Assembly (NCBI RefSeq): GCF_025024155.1
Contig: NW_026251710.1
Coordinates: forward strand, 744,001 to 808,000
Length of the DNA: 64,000 nt
Direction: 5' to 3'
Origin: Gamsiella multidivaricata
Taxonomy: Eukaryota > Mortierellomycota > Mortierellomycetes > Mortierellales > Mortierellaceae
Shown here: piece after piece, positions 47,857-59,212 of the stretch
How the letters are laid out: each line of letters starts with the position of its first letter
How positions within the stretch are numbered: the first letter of the stretch is position 1
Position numbers and translations under genes: made by a program
The notes under the pieces: model-generated
The model's input: only the letters and a program-made list of their open reading frames with translations
Told to the model about the DNA's origin: nothing
The model's database searches: none

Positions 47857-48993
47857 TTAATGAACACCCATGCCCAGCCCAGAAGCGCCCCGGGGAGGAA
47901 TGCCTTGACTCAGAGCACCCATAGGGGGAATGCCCTGTCCAAGAGTACCCATAGAAGGAATACCTTGTCCAAGAGCACCTTGGGTAAGGATGCCCTGACC
48001 AGAAGCACCCAAGTCCTGGGCGAAAGCACCGCCCATCAGAGGAGCACACTGTCCAACCGCAGCATCCAGTCCCATTCCGACTCCAAGACCTAACCCGGCT
48101 GGCTGTGGCGAGACCTGGTCAGCACAGGGCGCGATATCGATCACGAACGGCAACGACTGGACCGTGGGTTGATAAATCGTCAAAGGCTGAACGCTGACCG
48201 TCGGAACGATCTGGACCGAGCTCCCCAACTGGACACTCGACTGTGGCAGGGTCTGGTCTTGCTCGGGCGCAGCTTGGACCGCGGTCGTAAGCTGGTGCAC
48301 CGCAGGCTGGTACGTCGTCTGGGGGAGAACCTGGGTCGTTGGCTGGATCGCGACATTCGAACCAAGGTTCACGTTCTGTGGAGGCAACATCGAAGAGCTC
48401 GCGGGTGCGGCTTGGATGTTGGAGCCGAACGATGCTACCTCGGGAGCAAAGGTCGTCGATGGGGTCACGGCCGTCGAGGGGAGAATGTTCACCTGGGAGC
48501 CGAGATCGACGGTTGAGGAAGGGAGCGAAATGTTGCATTCGGTAGTCCCCTGAGCTGCCGCACATCCGGCTGCAGTGGAGAGTTGGCGCTTTCTCATAGG
48601 CCCACCAGCACCGGGACCGCCAGGGAACCCGCCAGGAGCACTAGCGTCAGGAAATCCATTAGGAGTACCAGTGCCAGGGAAAGCACCGGTACCGGGGGAA
48701 TCAAGGATCGCGGCTGCTGGGCCCGTGAGCCCCGAAAAGTCGCCCTGGCACTGGGACTGGACGAGGGGCGCAAAGGCCTGGACAATGGGTTGGTAGCGGT
48801 TGATTGGAGTGACATTGGTGATCGGGATCATATTGACGGATGAGCCGAGCTGGACGGATCCAGAGTTGCCGCTCTGGTTATAGGCGTCACCCGTGGGGAA
48901 GGAATCTGTAGATTCCTGAGGAAGAGGTACACCCTGAGCGGTTGCGCACAAGGCGAGAACGAAGGTGATGGTGCGAAGGGTTGCAGAGGTCAT
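47857..48993 (-). CDS. Secreted protein with four approximately 40-residue LGS-type repeats; unknown function
   Basis: Single exon, 378 aa, signal peptide MTSATLRTITFVLALCATAQ with a VPLPQ start to the mature chain. Four repeat units share the pattern LGSxVxIxPxxxVxPxTxYxPxV: SVQLGSSVNMIPITNVTP, TVDLGSQVNILPSTAVTP, NVNLGSNVAIQPTTQVLP and SVQLGSSVQIVPTVSVQP. A Gly/Pro-rich insert ends at a dibasic RKR (possible Kex2 cleavage) between units 1 and 2. The C-terminus is a Gly/Gln-rich tandem repeat (LGQGIPSMG, LGQGIPPMG). I recognise no family. The TM-free, signal-bearing design suggests a wall or extracellular structural protein. It may be processed by Kex2. Confidence 0.8.
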   Translation of the reverse strand: MTSATLRTITFVLALCATAQGVPLPQESTDSFPTGDAYNQSGNSGSVQLGSSVNMIPITNVTPINRYQPIVQAFAPLVQSQCQGDFSGLTGPAAAILDSPGTGAFPGTGTPNGFPDASAPGGFPGGPGAGGPMRKRQLSTAAGCAAAQGTTECNISLPSSTVDLGSQVNILPSTAVTPSTTFAPEVASFGSNIQAAPASSSMLPPQNVNLGSNVAIQPTTQVLPQTTYQPAVHQLTTAVQAAPEQDQTLPQSSVQLGSSVQIVPTVSVQPLTIYQPTVQSLPFVIDIAPCADQVSPQPAGLGLGVGMGLDAAVGQCAPLMGGAFAQDLGASGQGILTQGALGQGIPSMGTLGQGIPPMGALSQGIPPRGASGLGMGVH

Positions 48994-49539
48994 GGTCGGT
49001 AAAGAAGGTAGAGTGGGTTTGAGGGTTGCCCTTTGAAGGAGTGGTGTGAGCTGTGGGTGAGGTTGGGGGGTCAGATCGGGAGGGATGAGGTCGCTTCTTT
49101 TATAGTCGCGTCGTTCATGACAACGAATGGTTCCTTGGGCTTGATGCCGGATCCAGAACCTGGACAGAAAGAGAACCCGAGGTTAATTTCCGACAAAACA
49201 TCAGAGATGATTCTCCGGTGATGATGCCGTGTTTTGGGGGGAGATGTAGATCAAGTATGGAGAGCACAGGTGAGTCGATAGTCTGTTTTTGGGAGCATCG
49301 GTCGATCGCTATGCTGATGCTGAAATTGATGGATTGCTGGATATATTGACAAGATCGTTTGCGCTACGTTGGAAAAGGACCCGAATCCCGTACATGCATT
49401 CGTTCGTCCCGATCGAATACGCGTCGTCGTTATTGTTGGATGCTGTTTATTGGCAATATGTGCTGTGGATAGTATGTGTACAAATAGTTATGCTGCTTAC
49501 TCAATGCTAAGGATGCGAGAATGTCATAGCAAAATACTG
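48994..49539. other. Intergenic, no gene recognised
   Basis: Contains the upstream flank of the repeat protein (the nearest TATA-like phrase is TATAAAAG on the minus strand at 49097-49104) and the 3' flank of the MBOAT gene. No further feature. Confidence 0.45.
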
Positions 49540-51328
49540 TTACAAGGTCTTGACCTTGCCATTGACAGAGCCATCCAGAATCTCAGTCGGTGCCACAACA
49601 GCCGCCGATGCGATCCCGTCCGCGACCTGGTGAGCCGTCTCCTTGATCTTCTCCGTCTCGTCCTTCTCACCATGCTTCTGCTGCTCCTTCCTCGACTTGC
49701 GCTTCACCGGGAACAATACCGGCGTCAGCAACAACACAGCTGCGATACCGATGTGGACCACAAAGTAAAGATCCTTCCACAGCTGCAAACTGTCCTTGAG
49801 CGTCAGGATCAAGAACGACATCGACAGGTAGTTGATCGTCACCTGTGTGAGCACCACGCCCAGCATGTTGTACCACAGCGGAGTCTTGCCTGTCGTGGCC
49901 GACACAAACCTCGGTCTCAAATGCGTCCTCAACATCTTTCCTGCCGTCAAGGCCATCGCCGCCGAAAGGAACATCAGATAATATCCAGGATAGAATCCGT
50001 GCCAGAACGCGCTCACTGCGAAGGTCGAGAATGTCTCCAGGACACCAGGCTTCGCACCGGGCTTGACCACCCGCAGGTAGACCGAATTCTTCAACCACTG
50101 GTTCGTGCCCTTGTTCCAGCTGTCCGCCAAGGCCTTCACGCTCTGACCGGTCTCATACGCCCAGACATCGATGTTTGAGGACGCGTCCCACCTAGGCTTA
50201 CCCGTCTTGGGATCCACTCCGTTGTAACCGAACCCAGCCAACACGCATGCTCCCTCGGCCATCTTCCAGACTGCGTAGTACTTGAATCGGGCTGCAAAGG
50301 CCGATAACATGACATAGATGAATCGGAGAACAAAGGGCAATGCCTTGAACGCGGGATCCAATGTCCAGAGAACATCCAGTTTCGGCGCAAAGACTGCGAG
50401 TGAGGCGAGGGCAATGAGCGAGAATAGGAAGGTCTTCATCGAGGCTGCGAGCCGACCAGCAGGCCAGTGGACCTTTCCAGTCTTGGGATCCTTGAATGTA
50501 GAGAGTTCAATGAAGCGGATGTAGTCCATGTACTCGAAGGAGGGACCGACGAGGACTGCTGGGAAGAAGAAGACATAGCTGAGGTAGTGGAGGAGGTTGG
50601 GGAAGGTAGTAATCGCGTGCTCCTGCTGGTACTTGCTCAGTTCCTATATAGAATGAGGATCAACCAGATGTTAGTGCGGGTTCAGTTTTTTTTTTTTTTT
50701 TTTTTTTTTTTTGCACGGCTTTGGATATCGACAGATCAAATGCTCATTCCTGTGGTATTATTACCTTGGGATTACGGCGGCCGTCGTGAACGCTTAAAGC
50801 CCAGGAGGTAAGTTTCATGGTCAGAATCATCTGTGGTCCCGTGTGATCCAGCTTGTATCCACGGTAGTCGTGAAACTGGCGCATAAGATGGCTATATTAA
50901 ATAGAACAATAAAGGTGTTCATGGTGATGTCAGATAAAGACGAGGGGAGGCACGGATATGAAGCATGAATCCGTGGAATCTCGATCCTCAAGACATCCGC
51001 TTGCGCTTTACCTAACACTCATATGGATCATGACTCCCATAAAGACGATCCTGGGACCCCACTTGCCCTTGACCGAGCCCATGATTCGCCAGACGGCAAT
51101 GCTGGAACCGAGCAGGTGCATGAGGCCGACGAGGTCATCGACAACAACGACGAGAAGGAAGAAGGAAGTCAGCACAGATACCAAATGCTTAAGGTTGGGG
51201 TTGTTGTAGGGCAGGAGTCTGAAGGCGAAGGCGAGCGGGTAGGCAAGGAGGAGTGTTGAGAGGCATCGTAATTGATCTTCAGGGAAGGAGACCGCCTCCG
51301 ATAGGGACCCGAAGAAAGAGTCCAGCAT
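49540..51328 (-). CDS. ALE1: MBOAT lysophospholipid acyltransferase (Ale1/LPCAT-like), 3 exons
   Basis: Integral ER membrane enzyme that re-acylates lysophospholipids, relevant to polyunsaturated lipid remodelling in Mortierella. Minus-strand exons 51012..51328, 50765..50891 and 49540..50643 total 1548 nt (515 aa), phase-consistent. The protein is hydrophobic throughout and includes GTNQWLKNSVYLRV and the catalytic His in VSAFWHGFYPGYYLMF, the MBOAT signature of this subfamily. The tail is Lys/Glu-rich and cytosolic. The ATG (MLDSFFGSLSEAV) is the first Met after a T/A-rich leader, and an upstream in-frame Met is possible but looks poor. Substrate preference is not readable. Confidence 0.92.
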
Positions 51329-53156
51329 GGTGTGAAGGAAAGCGTGCAGTAGGGAGAAATTGTGCGATGCAATGTGCGAAACAAAAAAAAACTTTGCTGC
51401 AGACAACTTCCCACAAAAAAAAAAAAAAAAAAAAAAGTGAATGAGGAGGAGCGGAGAGGAATGAGGACAGGGACGGAGGGGTGAAGAAGAAAAGAAGGAA
51501 GCGACAGAGGGCCGGGCCGCTGTTTAAAAGTACGAGCGGTTGGTCCGCCGGGACCAGACGAGTCCGAGTCGTTTGCCCCCAGTAATCAGTTCTGTACAAC
51601 TCAAAGTAAACAAGCATGGCTCCCTCCTCCATTCGCTGATGGAGTGACAGGGCGTTCGACCATTGCATTTGAACAAAGGGGCGATCTGCACGCTTCTTCC
51701 CTTATTCTCCTGCTGACTATCCAGCCATCCTGAGCCAATGTGCCCATTGTACATAGACGGCAGCTTCCGGTACCGCGTCTCCTTCCTCTGCCCTGTTGGT
51801 CTTTGTTGAGATGTCTGTGTTCTGTCCATAAAAAAAGGTTGGACGGTGACTGTATTTCGTATTTGCTGTTTGTAAGGCGAAATGTAAGGAGGTTTCCCCA
51901 AAAAACCGTTCGTGCATGGACCACATTGCATTCGAATCAAGGTTGATGAGGCATAGCCAAATCTGCTGCCTAGGAGTACATGAAGCGCTTCATCCGCAAT
52001 ACGCCTATTGATGTGCATTGCTGCTCTTCATTAAGTTAAGCGTTACTTTTTTTTTTTTGCAGACCCCTGTTAGTTTTTTATTGGTCATAACTCGCAGCTG
52101 AACATGTATTGGCTGTTGGTTACACTCTTTCGATTTGAAGTTTATGGAGTGGTGGTGGGGTACGAAGAAAGGGTCGCCCCTATGTCGAATTGGAATGAAA
52201 AGAGATGCTGGAGAGGGGACTATAGAGGAAGAGAGGGAGGGGGAGAAAGAGAGCAGTTGGCTGAGTGGAGGCTGAAGAGGGTGGACGGGTGTGATTTTTA
52301 CGCCACGAATTTCGAGGGGGGATTGGGCTAAGTCTTTTCTAGGAGTGTGCCAGGAACAAAGTGGTCCGTTAAAATGAAGGAATTCGTTACCGAGGGGTAA
52401 GTACAAAATAAAAAAGCAATTGGGCAATGTAAGTCTGCTGACACTCTAGATTGCAGTGTCTGACAAAGAAGGGGCATGCACTTATTTGTACACATGCCAC
52501 TCATGCCTATTGAACACTTTGCTACAGCCCCTTACGAGGGAGACGAGCTGTGCTTGCTGGCCTGGTCTAATATCGATGGCAGAGCACTCCACTCCACCCA
52601 GTTTCGTTTCGTTTCAAAACGGGTTCTCTCCTCCACGCCCCCCATTGGCGCCTCACCAGCATCTCCTTCCGGCGCTTCCTCTGGTGCGACCTGCAACAGA
52701 CTCGTTTCCACATGTGTTCCTGAGTTGTGTGTTCACTTTCCACTCCCATTGGCCACGAGTGCATCTCATTTCTATTGCTCTGTTCGTGTAACAAATAGTG
52801 CGATTACCATACCATCCTTCACACCTCACTCTTCACTCTCGGGTTGCGGGTTAGCGCAACACAAGCAGAATCGCTTATTAGACTGTGAGCCTCCTTGACT
52901 CTCCTTTCCACGTTCCTCCTCGTCCTCCTCATCTCGTCTCGTCTTGTTTCCATTCCATCCCAAGATCAACTCTCTCATTCAGCTCTTGTTGCTTCTTCAG
53001 CTTATTACGGCACATGAACATCAAAGTCCTTCAAACCGAGCACTGTCAACCACCACTTTATAACCTACCACCTCAATATATATCCTCAACAGAAGCCACT
53101 TCAAGTTTACCTCTAGCGCAAAAAGCAACCTCCAGCCATCAGCAATCCCAACTCAA
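51329..53156. other. Intergenic, no gene recognised
   Basis: Contains A-runs near 51416-51436 and short overlapping frames. The last part, with C/T-rich stretches and a run of in-frame starts, is the 5' flank of the next gene. I could not support a gene here. Confidence 0.45.
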
Positions 53157-54641
53157 ATGTCACTAAAGAAGCGTGCAGCAGCAGCTGCCCCTTCGACCCA
53201 GGAACCAACAAAGCCAAAGCCCACTGCTACTAAGGCCCCTACTCTTACGCACACAGCACTGGTACCAACAACCGCAATAAATACCACGAAGACTACAGTA
53301 CAGACCACAGGTATCCTCACAACGCCCATAATACCAACCTCCACGCAATCCGAAGTGAACTCCTCTCCCTCAACTGTACCCTCTGCGGGGTCAAGCAACG
53401 AGCTAAATCCTGCACAGACACCTTCCAACACGAATCACACAGGGCTGATTGCAGGTGTGGCTGCAGGAGCATTCGTTCTCTTGGTCCTGTTTGCGGGATT
53501 GCTGTTCAGGGCCAGGAGGAAACGGGTACGGGAGGCACGGGAGGCACGGGAAGCGGAGAAGTATCAGCAGCGGACCATGATGCTGAAATCCTCCGAAGGC
53601 TCTTCCGCCATGGGTTATGGTGACGACAGTGATTTCCCCCTTCAACAACACCAGCATCAAGAGCAGCAGCAGCAGCGGTACCAGGAGCATCTGGGGCTTC
53701 TGATGAGTAAGCAGCCAGAATGGTTCGCTAAAAAGTCGCCATTGGAGTATTATATTCAGGTACCACCGTTGGAAGAGCTACGTCGTCTGCAACAGGAGGC
53801 CCAACAAGAGAAACAGCAGGAGCAAGCACAAACGCGAGAACAGCAGCAACAGCAAAGACCTTATCCGCTGACGCAGGAGCTCAGCAACACGAGCAGCAAT
53901 GGCAGCAGCAGCAGCAACGGCAGCGCGTCTTCTTCAAACCCTTTTGCCCAGAATGGTGCATCCTTCGCAGCCAGAAGTCTGACGCCCAGCAAGGCGGACC
54001 CGTCACACACAGGCGAACTGATTGCCCTTGGTCCTACAAACATCGGGAATAACTTTTCTATGCCATCAATGATCCGGCCTGGATACAATCATCAGCAATA
54101 CCAGCGCCCGCGCATCAGCACACAGGGTCTGCGACGACCCTCCTCGCCAGTTGTCTCGCCCAGCTCCTCGCTTTCACCAACAGTCAACAACCCAGTATCG
54201 CCATACCGTACTATCAGTCCTTCTACGACCGTGTACTCTGCAATCTCGCCCACGGTTGTCTCGCCCATGGTTGTGTCGCCCACTCTGCCCTCCCAAGGAT
54301 CACGGCCCCTCAAGAACAGCGACTTGTACAGTTATACACCACCACCACCCTCAACCGGACCCTTCACGCCCACAAGTCCGTCCTCGGCACCATCCCCCGG
54401 ATTTTATGACTTGCTGGATGACAGCGAGATGCTGGGGAGAGGCGACAGTAAGGCGTCAAGTGCTAGTATGGTCAGTCCTGTTGCTGTGAAGGCCAGGACT
54501 ACATCAGCAACACCACCGCCGATCCCAAGAGCGACAAGACCCATCTCTGTAGCATCCGCGTCGTCTTTTAAACTGACATGGATGGATATGAAGGCCGATG
54601 CTTCTGCACCAGCTGTACCTACAGTCCCAGGAGGATTATAG
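53157..54641 (+). CDS. Single-pass membrane protein with Ser/Thr-rich ectodomain and Gln/Pro-rich cytosolic tail
   Basis: Single exon, 494 aa. Residues 1-92 are Thr/Ser/Pro-rich, probably O-mannosylated. A single hydrophobic segment (LIAGVAAGAFVLLVLFAGLL) precedes a basic stop-transfer RARRKRVREAR. The rest is poly-Gln-rich, then rich in SP/TP sites (SPVVSPSSSLSPTV, VSPMVVSPTLPSQ), which suggests proline-directed phosphorylation. No cleavable signal peptide is obvious, so the topology resembles type III wall-stress sensors, but there is no WSC or Cys-rich domain. Family unknown. Rogdi lies 200 bp downstream in the same direction. Confidence 0.75.
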   Translation: MSLKKRAAAAAPSTQEPTKPKPTATKAPTLTHTALVPTTAINTTKTTVQTTGILTTPIIPTSTQSEVNSSPSTVPSAGSSNELNPAQTPSNTNHTGLIAGVAAGAFVLLVLFAGLLFRARRKRVREAREAREAEKYQQRTMMLKSSEGSSAMGYGDDSDFPLQQHQHQEQQQQRYQEHLGLLMSKQPEWFAKKSPLEYYIQVPPLEELRRLQQEAQQEKQQEQAQTREQQQQQRPYPLTQELSNTSSNGSSSSNGSASSSNPFAQNGASFAARSLTPSKADPSHTGELIALGPTNIGNNFSMPSMIRPGYNHQQYQRPRISTQGLRRPSSPVVSPSSSLSPTVNNPVSPYRTISPSTTVYSAISPTVVSPMVVSPTLPSQGSRPLKNSDLYSYTPPPPSTGPFTPTSPSSAPSPGFYDLLDDSEMLGRGDSKASSASMVSPVAVKARTTSATPPPIPRATRPISVASASSFKLTWMDMKADASAPAVPTVPGGL

Positions 54642-54836
54642 TATCATAGTTGTTAATAGCGTAATATATCTATTCCTATACCAAGTATTCATTCTACTCG
54701 GTCGCGTCGAGTCATGCATGTTGAGGACACGTTCCTCACGCGACGCGCTATATACCGTCTATGTATTCGCCCGATTTTTTTTTTTTTACAAACACTTCTC
54801 TCTACACATCCCGCTTCCAGCATTCACAAAAAGATC

Positions 54837-57362
54837 ATGCCACCACTGTCATCACTCGAGAGCGAGCTGGCTGAGGAAGAAAGGGCTCTAGTAAGGAGGG
54901 TTGTCGTCGAACGAACAAGGCCTGTCCGTTCCCGATGCATTCGCTAGTACTCATTCGCCGTCCTCTGTATGCTCATCCAACCTGATTCCATCACTAGCGA
55001 GCCGAACAGGAGTGGTTCTTGACAACACAGGTCAAACCTAGTCTCCAGACCATTCAAAAGGCACTTCTGGTAAGGAACATGTTCATTGGGCTTTGGTGTC
55101 CGTGTGTCGTCGGCGCCGTATGTCTAATGCTTCGATGTAATATCTTGCATTGTTTTCCTAGTCTTGTCAAGAGGCAGCGCGGCTACAGGATGATACCATG
55201 GGAGCATTGACGCTCGCAATCTCCTCCACAAAGTAAGCACCAGATCGATCCAGCGACTCAAGACATCGTCCAAGGACTTGTATCGAGGAAATGGAGATTT
55301 GACTCAAAGCTCTTGTGCATCATCTCTGCTTCAGCAACGACACCCTGAAAGGCTTCGTCACCTTGGCCGGCAGCTTTATCGTCAAAGGGGTAAGTTAGCC
55401 CGATAGATGAGGGCTATTCCCCTCCAGTGACACCACTGCCACGGCAATGTTGCTGACCATCCCATGTTTTCCCTTTCCTACAGGAACTGACCGTGAAGCT
55501 GCCAAAGCAACCTGTCGTCAAAGCCGCGATCCATTCTTACGTACCCAGCAATGCCTCTGTGCCTTCAACGTCCGCTGTACCCTCGACCACCGCATCCACA
55601 GCTGCGGCTTCAACGTCATCCTCAGCATCATCCATCACAGCCGGACAGAATGAGGGGTCGTCCGAAGAAGTAACACCCGTGCCCGCGATCGCCATCACCG
55701 CCACCTCCGAAACTTCAGAGACAAATGCTCAAGGATCAAACCAGGTTCCGGAGCAGGCACTCGGTGCATTGCCTCAACAACCACCCCCGGCGTTATCGAG
55801 GAGTGTTTCGGGCACGGTGATTCTTTCAGCGTTAATGTCCGGAGCAGGAACGGGACCAGCGATAGCACCATCTGCGAACATCCCACAGCCTCCCTTGAAC
55901 CAACATCAGTTGCTGCATTCGTATCGGCCTCCGGGACATTTGACACAGCCGTATCTACTGGAGCAGGTCAAGGATGTGCAGAATCATACAGCGCAGGCGA
56001 TCTTTCGGTTAGAAGATTACTGGACTAGCGGGAGCGATCGTCTGTTGACGGGAGGTGCTCAAGAAAAGCAAGAGGGCAGTGAGAAGCAAGGAGGGGGAGG
56101 CGGAGAAGAAAAAAAGACGAGGGCGAGGATGTCGAAGGCGGATATTAATGAGGTGACGAGGCCGTTGAAGACGTTGTTGGAATTGATGCAGAGACATTTG
56201 AGGGCAGGGATCGAGGCCATGGCGAGACCGAGAAAAGAAAAGTTGTACCCGTTCCGGGTATGCGACCCTAAAGTAAGAAACAAAAAATGCCAACTTCCAA
56301 AAACGACGCATCCAGCAACGAGATGTAATTCAATGTAAATTTTCGAGATTCGTGTTTGCTCACATCCACTGGTTCACGCTTCTAGATATTTAGCCCCGCA
56401 TTGAATGAAGACTTTGTGATCGAGTTCTACATCCGGGATTCACAACTGGTGTGTGCCGCTTACGCTCTGCAGCTGACCGGTGGACCGACCAATGGGTCCT
56501 CAGGTTCCGGAGGTAACGTTCTTACGAGTTACCTTCAGCATACCTTACCAGGAGGGTCGTCAACAACAATAACTCAGCACCAACAAGGACAGTCGGTATC
56601 CTCTGCGGCTGTATCGTCCACAGATGTACATCATCATATAACGCACGCCCCGCAGCAGAATGCAGGGCATGGCGGAGGAGACAAAGGAGGGAAGAGTGGA
56701 CAGGGAACACCACGACCAGCTTCGCCGGTGCATCATCATACGATGTCGCTGCAACCTAGTCATCAGCATCACGGACAACAGCAGCAAGGCGGGAAAGGGC
56801 ATCCGTGGTCGCCTGCAAGGTCTCCGTCGACGACACAGCAGCCGCATCATTTAGGAGGAGAGTTTCATTCGAGTGCGCCTACAAATGGTATGTGAAGCTT
56901 TGTCGGAATGAAGGATGAAATGCAGAGTCGTTTAGTCCGCAGGGGCTAACGAGTACTGGAATACTGGATGCTGTCTTTTGTGTTCGTGAATAGACACGGT
57001 GGTGCTTCCTGCGTCAAATAAGATCGGTCAGACGAGTAAAGGCGGTATCAAGTAAGTGATTTGTTTCTTCAGTAAATTAGTAATGCTTTTTACATTTTTT
57101 CTGAAATGAAAATGCATGCGGACAAAAAAAAACCCCCTTCTTGGGTCTATAGACCACTTCTGATATTTGTTTTTGTTGTTAATTGAATGTGTAAAGTAAA
57201 TACAGGGGCAAGGTTGCGACGACGCTGGAGGACAAGGTGGTGCAGGTACAGAGCTCGAAACTGGAGGAGATCAACGGACGACTGGTCCATGCTGAGGGAC
57301 TCTGTCGCCGGTTGTTGTATTTCTTGGTCCTTCAGGAATCCGTCGCCGAACCTCCTGTCTAG
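54837..57362 (+). CDS. Rogdi/Rav2 homologue, RAVE-type V-ATPase assembly factor (8 exons)
   Basis: The Rogdi/Rav2 family is the second subunit of RAVE, which promotes V1-V0 reassembly of the vacuolar ATPase. Model join(54837..54890, 54998..55069, 55162..55232, 55335..55389, 55484..56272, 56386..56887, 56994..57051, 57206..57362), 1758 nt, 585 aa, in phase. Family landmarks: EEERAL and EWFLTTQVKPSLQTIQKALL (N-terminal helix), DTLKGFVTLAGSFI, LNQHQLLHSYRPPG followed by VKDVQNHTAQAIFRLED, and IFSPALNEDFVIEFYIRDSQ. The C-terminus ends in a coiled coil and LCRRLLYFLVLQES. At 585 aa it is longer than human Rogdi (287) or yeast Rav2 (351) because of Ser/Thr/Ala- and His/Gln-rich inserts. The acceptor of exon 2 has two in-frame choices (54998 or 55010). 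Confidence 0.88.
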
Positions 57363-57383
57363 TCACTAATACTTGGTCAAGCA

Positions 57384-57434
57384 TCATCATCATCATCGTT
57401 GTCATTATCATTATCATTATCATTATCATCATCA
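57384..57434. repeat. ATC/ATT trinucleotide microsatellite
   Basis: About 50 bp of CAT/CATTAT units, in the gap between Rogdi and the convergent PRXL2-like gene. Confidence 0.75.
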
Positions 57435-57560
57435 CGATCAACAGCAGCGGCATTAAGGAAGGAATACAATAAAGAATTACATTTTTTTTTATTATGCACA
57501 TGGTCTATGTACGAAAGAAATAAAGCTTCATTTTTTCGCCACCCATCTCCTGATCGATCT

Positions 57561-58751
57561 TCACAGCTTTGAAGCCGCCGGAGGTAGCGCACAGACATCA
57601 CCCTCGCATTCAGTCTGTCCCCTGGCCGCAGCTGCCTCCTTCCGTTCCTGAGCCTCCTTCTCCTGCTCCCTGGCCTTCCTCAACGAAGCCTCGTCCACAT
57701 CCACCCCGGAGATCTCGCTGCAGACCCTCAGGACCTCACTGATCGGCGCCAGGTTACCCATGACGGTCTCCTCGAACTTGTAGGCGACTCCGGCGTCGCC
57801 CTTGCGGACGATGTAGAGGCCACCGAAGATGCGACCTTCGCCCACGAGGAGATTCCCACGGACGCCTGAGCGGAGGTTCCGGAGGGCGTTGAACCATAAG
57901 GACGGGCGGAGTAATTGGTCAATGGAGGCCCAGCGCAGTTTCCCGCCGCTAAGGTCAACGTTAAAGTCAAAGTCAAAGTCAGTGTTAACGCTTATTCCCA
58001 ACGTGGGGGTTGGTGGGTGGTGATAGGTGGTGGAAATTGTGAGCCGAGGGGTTTCGGTTGCGGACCATGTGAAAAGAAAGTGTATAAAGAGGTCCCGCAG
58101 GGGAGAGAGAGAGGGGGAGGGAGAGGTGAAAGGGAGCAGGGACCGGACGCGAGGCGGGGAACTTACCCGAGTGCTTTGTAGAAGCCTTTGGAGCCATCCC
58201 AATAAGTTTCACCGCCGTTCCAGTATTGGTTCTTAAAGGTGGCCGCGCCCAATTTCTCGTGGATGACAACGATCATTCGGAAGCCCTAGAATTGTTTTTT
58301 TTTTTTTTTTTTTTTTTTTTTGCATATCGTTGGTTTAGCGTATGATCGGCTGAAGTGGGGGTGCAACATGGGCTACGATGGGGTTTGGGTGTTAATTCGC
58401 GGCATAAAGCAAAAGCAAGCAAGTAGACACAAGTACCATTTGCTTCTCGATGATGGCGCGGTGTTCGTCGAGGATACGGGCTTCTTCACGGCAGAAGGGG
58501 CATCCTGGGCGACGGATGACTAAGCAGAGGAAAGGAAAAGGGAAAAGGAGAGGAGGGGTGAGATAGGTGGGCAGGGAGAGGGGTAGCTCCAAAGGCGTGT
58601 GTGTTGGGAGGATGTACATACCAACGATAATGGCAGGTTGGTCCTTCCAGATCTCGCTCGCCTTGAAGGTGGATTCGGTCTCGGTATCGAGAAAGTCGGT
58701 CAGGACGACGTCCTTGATGGCGTTGTAGTGCTCTGGGTAGGTCTCTGTCAT
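57561..58751 (-). CDS. PRXL2/AhpC-TSA-2-like thioredoxin-fold protein (4 exons)
   Basis: Minus-strand exons 58622..58751, 58437..58519, 58167..58285 and 57561..57948 total 720 nt (239 aa) with compatible phases. The N-terminal region ends at RRPGCPFCREEARILDEH, the CxxC site of the peroxiredoxin-like PRXL2 family (AhpC/TSA_2). The conserved WNGGETYWDGSKGFYKAL follows, then GGKLRW and the GLYIVRKGDAGV block. A Lys/Glu/Ala-rich tail ends with Cys residues (GQTECEGDVCALPP). It is expected to be a redox-active cytosolic protein, and the biochemical activity of this family is poorly defined. Upstream lies a (TG)n repeat. Confidence 0.9.
58296..58321. repeat. Poly(T) tract in a PRXL2-like intron
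   Basis: About 26 T within the intron between exons 2 and 3 of the PRXL2-like gene, on the plus strand (polyA in the transcript sense). Confidence 0.85.
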
Positions 58752-58754
58752 CTT

Positions 58755-58757
58755 TGT

Positions 58758-58791
<34 letters not shown>
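58755..58791. repeat. (TG)n dinucleotide repeat just upstream of the PRXL2-like start codon
   Basis: About 37 bp of TG dinucleotides with one interruption, immediately 5' of the ATG on the minus strand (CA in the mRNA leader). Confidence 0.85.
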
Positions 58792-58795
<4 letters not shown>

Positions 58796-59212
58796 GAAAG
58801 TAAAGGGGAAAGGCGGTTAAGAAATATGGGTTAGAAAGAAAGGTCGGGGACAGAGAAGAAGAGCGTTGTGAAGTTAGCGGATTGCGACATCCTCTTTCGG
58901 TTTAAAGTAAAAAGTGCCCAATTGCGGTCTGTCCCAAGTGAGCTCAGCCGGAGACGGGTTCGTTTTGTTTTTCACGAGCCAGGGAAGGAGCGGTGGTGGC
59001 GGTGTCCGAATCGATCGTGTCATCACCGTGTCTTGTTCCCCTGGCTTGAGCGTCGGACCCTTTATTTTTGTCCTGTGGGGCATCCTATACACAGCCATAC
59101 AGTCATACCGCGCAGAAGAACAAAACGATAATGAAATGCAGTAACAGGGTTTCCTTGGCTGCAGGTGGGCGTAGTAACATTGAGGAGAAAATTCCCCATA
59201 GGGTATAATAAC
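58792..59212. other. Intergenic, no gene recognised
   Basis: Upstream flank of the PRXL2-like gene and the 5' junction to the rRNA fragment. Nothing identifiable. Confidence 0.45.
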
